Positions 41,752 to 43,965 of a DNA stretch of 43,965 bases are shown here, piece by piece. The DNA is taken from assembly GCA_030560485.1 (NCBI GenBank), contig JAKTTS010000067.1:1-43965 (forward strand), given 5' to 3'. The position numbers and the translations under genes are program-made. Within the stretch, counting starts at the first letter, position 1, and every line of letters begins with the position of its first letter. Origin of the DNA: Ascoidea tarda (nom. inval.). Taxonomy: Eukaryota; Ascomycota; Saccharomycetes; Ascoideales; Ascoideaceae. The notes under the pieces are model-generated. The model had not been told where the DNA came from and made no database searches. It worked only from the letters and a program-made list of their open reading frames with translations.

Positions 41752-42171
41752 CTAAAAATATTTGGATAGCAATTCATTGAGCTCGTTAACATAAAAACCT
41801 CTAATAACAATTTTGTTGCTGTCTGGTCTTATAACTATATCTTTTTGCTTGATGCTGGGAATATTGCGTATTATGTCTTGTTTCAACAACAATGAATCCC
41901 CAGAAATTTTGGCAATCTCTGTCATCACAGCTCCTCTCTTGTATTTTTTGTAAACAGGCAAATATCCAAAATTTGTTCTTCTGATAAAATAAGCACCCAA
42001 ATCTTTTTTCTTTCTTTCAAATCTGCTCAAACTCGAGGGCAAATCCGAATACTGGACTTCATTTTTGCTCAAAAAATCCTTGTCCTCTTGTTGTTTCACA
42101 AAACTTCGAAACTTGGGCTGTAAACTTGAGTTGTATCTCACAAAGGTTTTTATGGCTATTGCTTTGTTCAT
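41752..42171 (-). CDS. IMG2: Mitochondrial large-subunit ribosomal protein IMG2 (mL49)
   Basis: 139 residues from the ATG at 42171; yeast Img2 has 146. The N-terminus MNKAIAIKTFVRYNSS is a typical mitochondrial presequence, which is why this start is preferred over the in-frame ATG at 42240 that would put 23 extra residues before it. The Img2 domain shows AYFIRRTNFGYLPVYKKYKR, GAVMTEIAKISGDSLLLKQD and KIVIRGFYVNELNELLSKYF, the family hallmarks. It is a component of the mitoribosome large subunit. It diverges from RSA4 with 233 bp between starts. Confidence 0.9.
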   Translation of the reverse strand: MNKAIAIKTFVRYNSSLQPKFRSFVKQQEDKDFLSKNEVQYSDLPSSLSRFERKKKDLGAYFIRRTNFGYLPVYKKYKRGAVMTEIAKISGDSLLLKQDIIRNIPSIKQKDIVIRPDSNKIVIRGFYVNELNELLSKYF

Positions 42172-42262
42172 TTTGCTGTTTTCACCAAAGAAAAATCTCA
42201 AAATACCACAAAAAATCGCTTCTTTTCGATTTTCGTTCACTTTTTAAGATTTTCAATTTTAG

Positions 42263-42270
42263 TCACGTGA
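42263..42270. promoter_or_regulatory. CACGTG E-box (TCACGTGA) between IMG2 and RSA4
   Basis: TCACGTGA, a Cbf1-type palindrome, lies 92 bp before the IMG2 ATG and 135 bp before the RSA4 ATG, so it could serve both. It is the same 8-bp palindrome as upstream of RRP17. Confidence 0.6.
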
Positions 42271-42404
42271 TGACTTTTATTTTTTTATATTTATTTTATT
42301 TTTTTTTTTTCAGTTAGAGAAATATTTTTTTCATTTTTGTTTCTTTGATTCAGATTTATTCATTCTTTGATCTTTTATTATATTGTCCTGCTGAGCGATT
42401 TTAA

Positions 42405-43965
42405 ATGGCTACAGTAATACCTCCTCCTTCTAAGAAACAGAGAAGATTGGCTCAACAGCCTAGAGAAACAAGCATCATACCCGAAAACTTGCCCAATGTT
42501 TTAATCAAATTTCAAGCCTCTGATACTGCCGAATCAATTGGTGGAAACATAAGAGTCCCTAGTGGAATCACCACAAAGCAATTGGAAGAATTGCTAAACC
42601 AGTTGAACAATGCGCTGGAAGACCCTATTCCCTACAGTTTCTCGTTGTTGCTCAACAATAACAACCAGCCAGACTCACTTGTCGATATAAATGATAACCT
42701 CTACTCTTCTGTTTTGAAACCAGGTCTAAAGACAACCGAAGATTTCTTGACTTTAGTTTACACTCCCCAGGCTTTATTTAAGGTGAAGCCTGTTACAAGG
42801 TCTTCTTCAGCTATAAGTGGGCATAAGGCAACCATTTTATCTTGCCAGTTTGCTCCCTACACAAGTTCAAGATTTGTCACTGGCTCTGGCGACTCCACTG
42901 CTAGAATATGGGACTCTGATACTCATACTCCTGTCAACACCTTATCTGGTCATTCTAACTGGGTTCTTTGCGTTGCTTATTCTCCAGATGGCTCGATAAT
43001 CGCAACTGGCTCAATGGACAATACAATCAGACTATGGGACTCGTTAAAAGGAACACCTCTCGGTAATAATGCAAATAAAAACGTCTTGAGAGGCCATTTA
43101 AAATGGATTTCTTCTTTATCATGGGAACCTTTGCATTCATTAAAAGACTATGAACAACAATCAAGGTTATGTACCGGTTCAAAAGATACAACAATAAAAG
43201 TCTGGGATGTGATTAATAGAAACCTCATATTGACCTTATCCTCTCATACATCTGCCATATCGTGTGTTAAATGGAGTGGCTCAAATAAAATATTTTCAGC
43301 TTCCCACGATAAAACAATTAAAATTTGGAATCCTGAAAATGGTACTTGCATAACTAACTTAAAGGCCCATGCTCATTGGGTTAACCATTTATCCTTATCC
43401 ACCGATTATATATTAAGATGTGGCCCATTTGATTATAAATCAAAGAATTCATCAGTCAATTACTACAAATCTAATAGAAGTGAATTGATAGAAAATGCCA
43501 AACTTAATTTCAATAAGGTTGCCTTAAAAAATAGCCAGATAGACGAAAGAATTGTCACTGCCTCTGATGATTTCACAATGTATCTTTGGAATCCATATAG
43601 ATCTAATAAACCCATTTGCAGAATGGTTGGCCATCAGAAACTAGTTAATCATGTTGCCTTCTCTCCTGACGGCAGATATATTGCTTCAGCATCATTTGAT
43701 AACTCAATAAAGTTATGGGATGGTTTGAATGGAACTTTTATTGCAACTTTAAGAGGCCATGTTGCTCCAGTCTATCAAATTGCATGGAGCTCTGATTGTC
43801 GTTTACTAGTGAGTTGTTCCAAAGATACAACCTTAAAGGTTTGGGATATCAAAACCAGAAAATTAAAAGCAGATTTACCTGGGCATTCTGATGAGGTCTT
43901 TTCTGTTGACTGGAGTGTTGATGGTAAGAAGGTCATTAGTGGTGGAAAAGACAAAATGGTTAGAA
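42405..43965 (+). CDS. RSA4: Ribosome assembly factor RSA4 (Notchless), cut by window end
   Basis: 520 codons are visible and the frame is open at the right edge. Yeast Rsa4 has 515 and ends shortly after GGKDKMVR, so only a few residues are probably missing. The N-terminal NLE domain (about 30-125) includes VPSGITTKQLEELLNQL and LYSSVLKPGLKTTEDFLTL; Glu112 in TTED likely corresponds to the Glu that binds the Rea1 MIDAS domain. Eight WD repeats follow, from SGHKATILSCQFAPYTSSR through PGHSDEVFSVDWSVDGKK. Rsa4 is the anchor on pre-60S particles from which Rea1 pulls off assembly factors. Residue 71 is a CTG codon, where yeast has Ser as I recall it. Confidence 0.97.
   Translation, partial: MATVIPPPSKKQRRLAQQPRETSIIPENLPNVLIKFQASDTAESIGGNIRVPSGITTKQLEELLNQLNNALEDPIPYSFSLLLNNNNQPDSLVDINDNLYSSVLKPGLKTTEDFLTLVYTPQALFKVKPVTRSSSAISGHKATILSCQFAPYTSSRFVTGSGDSTARIWDSDTHTPVNTLSGHSNWVLCVAYSPDGSIIATGSMDNTIRLWDSLKGTPLGNNANKNVLRGHLKWISSLSWEPLHSLKDYEQQSRLCTGSKDTTIKVWDVINRNLILTLSSHTSAISCVKWSGSNKIFSASHDKTIKIWNPENGTCITNLKAHAHWVNHLSLSTDYILRCGPFDYKSKNSSVNYYKSNRSELIENAKLNFNKVALKNSQIDERIVTASDDFTMYLWNPYRSNKPICRMVGHQKLVNHVAFSPDGRYIASASFDNSIKLWDGLNGTFIATLRGHVAPVYQIAWSSDCRLLVSCSKDTTLKVWDIKTRKLKADLPGHSDEVFSVDWSVDGKKVISGGKDKMVR

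Overview
The window looks like a nuclear chromosome segment from a budding yeast (Saccharomycotina). Genes are compact and mostly intron-free. Four introns can be placed, two of them with an exact TACTAAC branch site. The protein set is typically yeast: HSP60, DFR1, POC4, PPS1, HMI1, YEF3, RRP17, MCA1, HAP5, HEM13, IMG2, RSA4 and a Sps1/Kic1-like kinase. Intergenic DNA is very AT-rich, with Asn/Gln/Asp-rich repeats inside genes and a few conspicuous GC-rich patches in long promoters. In-frame CTG codons are rare and sit at variable positions. One DFR1 CTG falls where other yeasts (alignment from memory) have Ser, so a CUG-Ser lineage is possible but not proven. Gene names rest on recalled family features, not searches.

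Layout, 1-11 kb: a FHS-type MFS transporter (-), a CLD1/ECM18-like hydrolase (+), a divergent 6-phosphofructo-2-kinase-like protein without phosphatase domain (+), HSP60 (+) with two perfect heat-shock elements, DFR1 (-) and POC4 (+). 11-20 kb: a very large PPS1-like dual-specificity phosphatase (-), diverging from HMI1 (+), the mitochondrial helicase, which carries a perfect 9 x 12-bp minisatellite. 20-28 kb: a small membrane protein, a two-exon coiled-coil protein of 1124 residues, and YEF3. 28-32 kb: a two-exon DUF4112 protein, RRP17, metacaspase MCA1 and tRNA-Cys(GCA).

32-34 kb is a 2.1-kb stretch without a conventional gene. It holds a 35-codon ORF with a zinc-finger-like cysteine pattern on the minus strand, and a perfect 36-bp palindrome abuts its stop codon. 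34-44 kb: a three-exon GCK-family kinase, an L-type lectin, HAP5 (-) and HEM13 (+) sharing a divergent promoter, IMG2 (-), and RSA4 (+), which runs off the right edge.

Functional links: several genes serve mitochondria (HSP60, HMI1, IMG2, probably the CLD1-like protein) or ribosome production and translation (RRP17, RSA4, YEF3). HAP5 encodes a subunit of the CCAAT-binding complex. Its own promoter carries three CCAAT boxes exactly 26 bp apart, which suggests autoregulation. CACGTG boxes lie upstream of RRP17 and between IMG2 and RSA4. I see no transposon, retroelement, viral remnant or CRISPR array.
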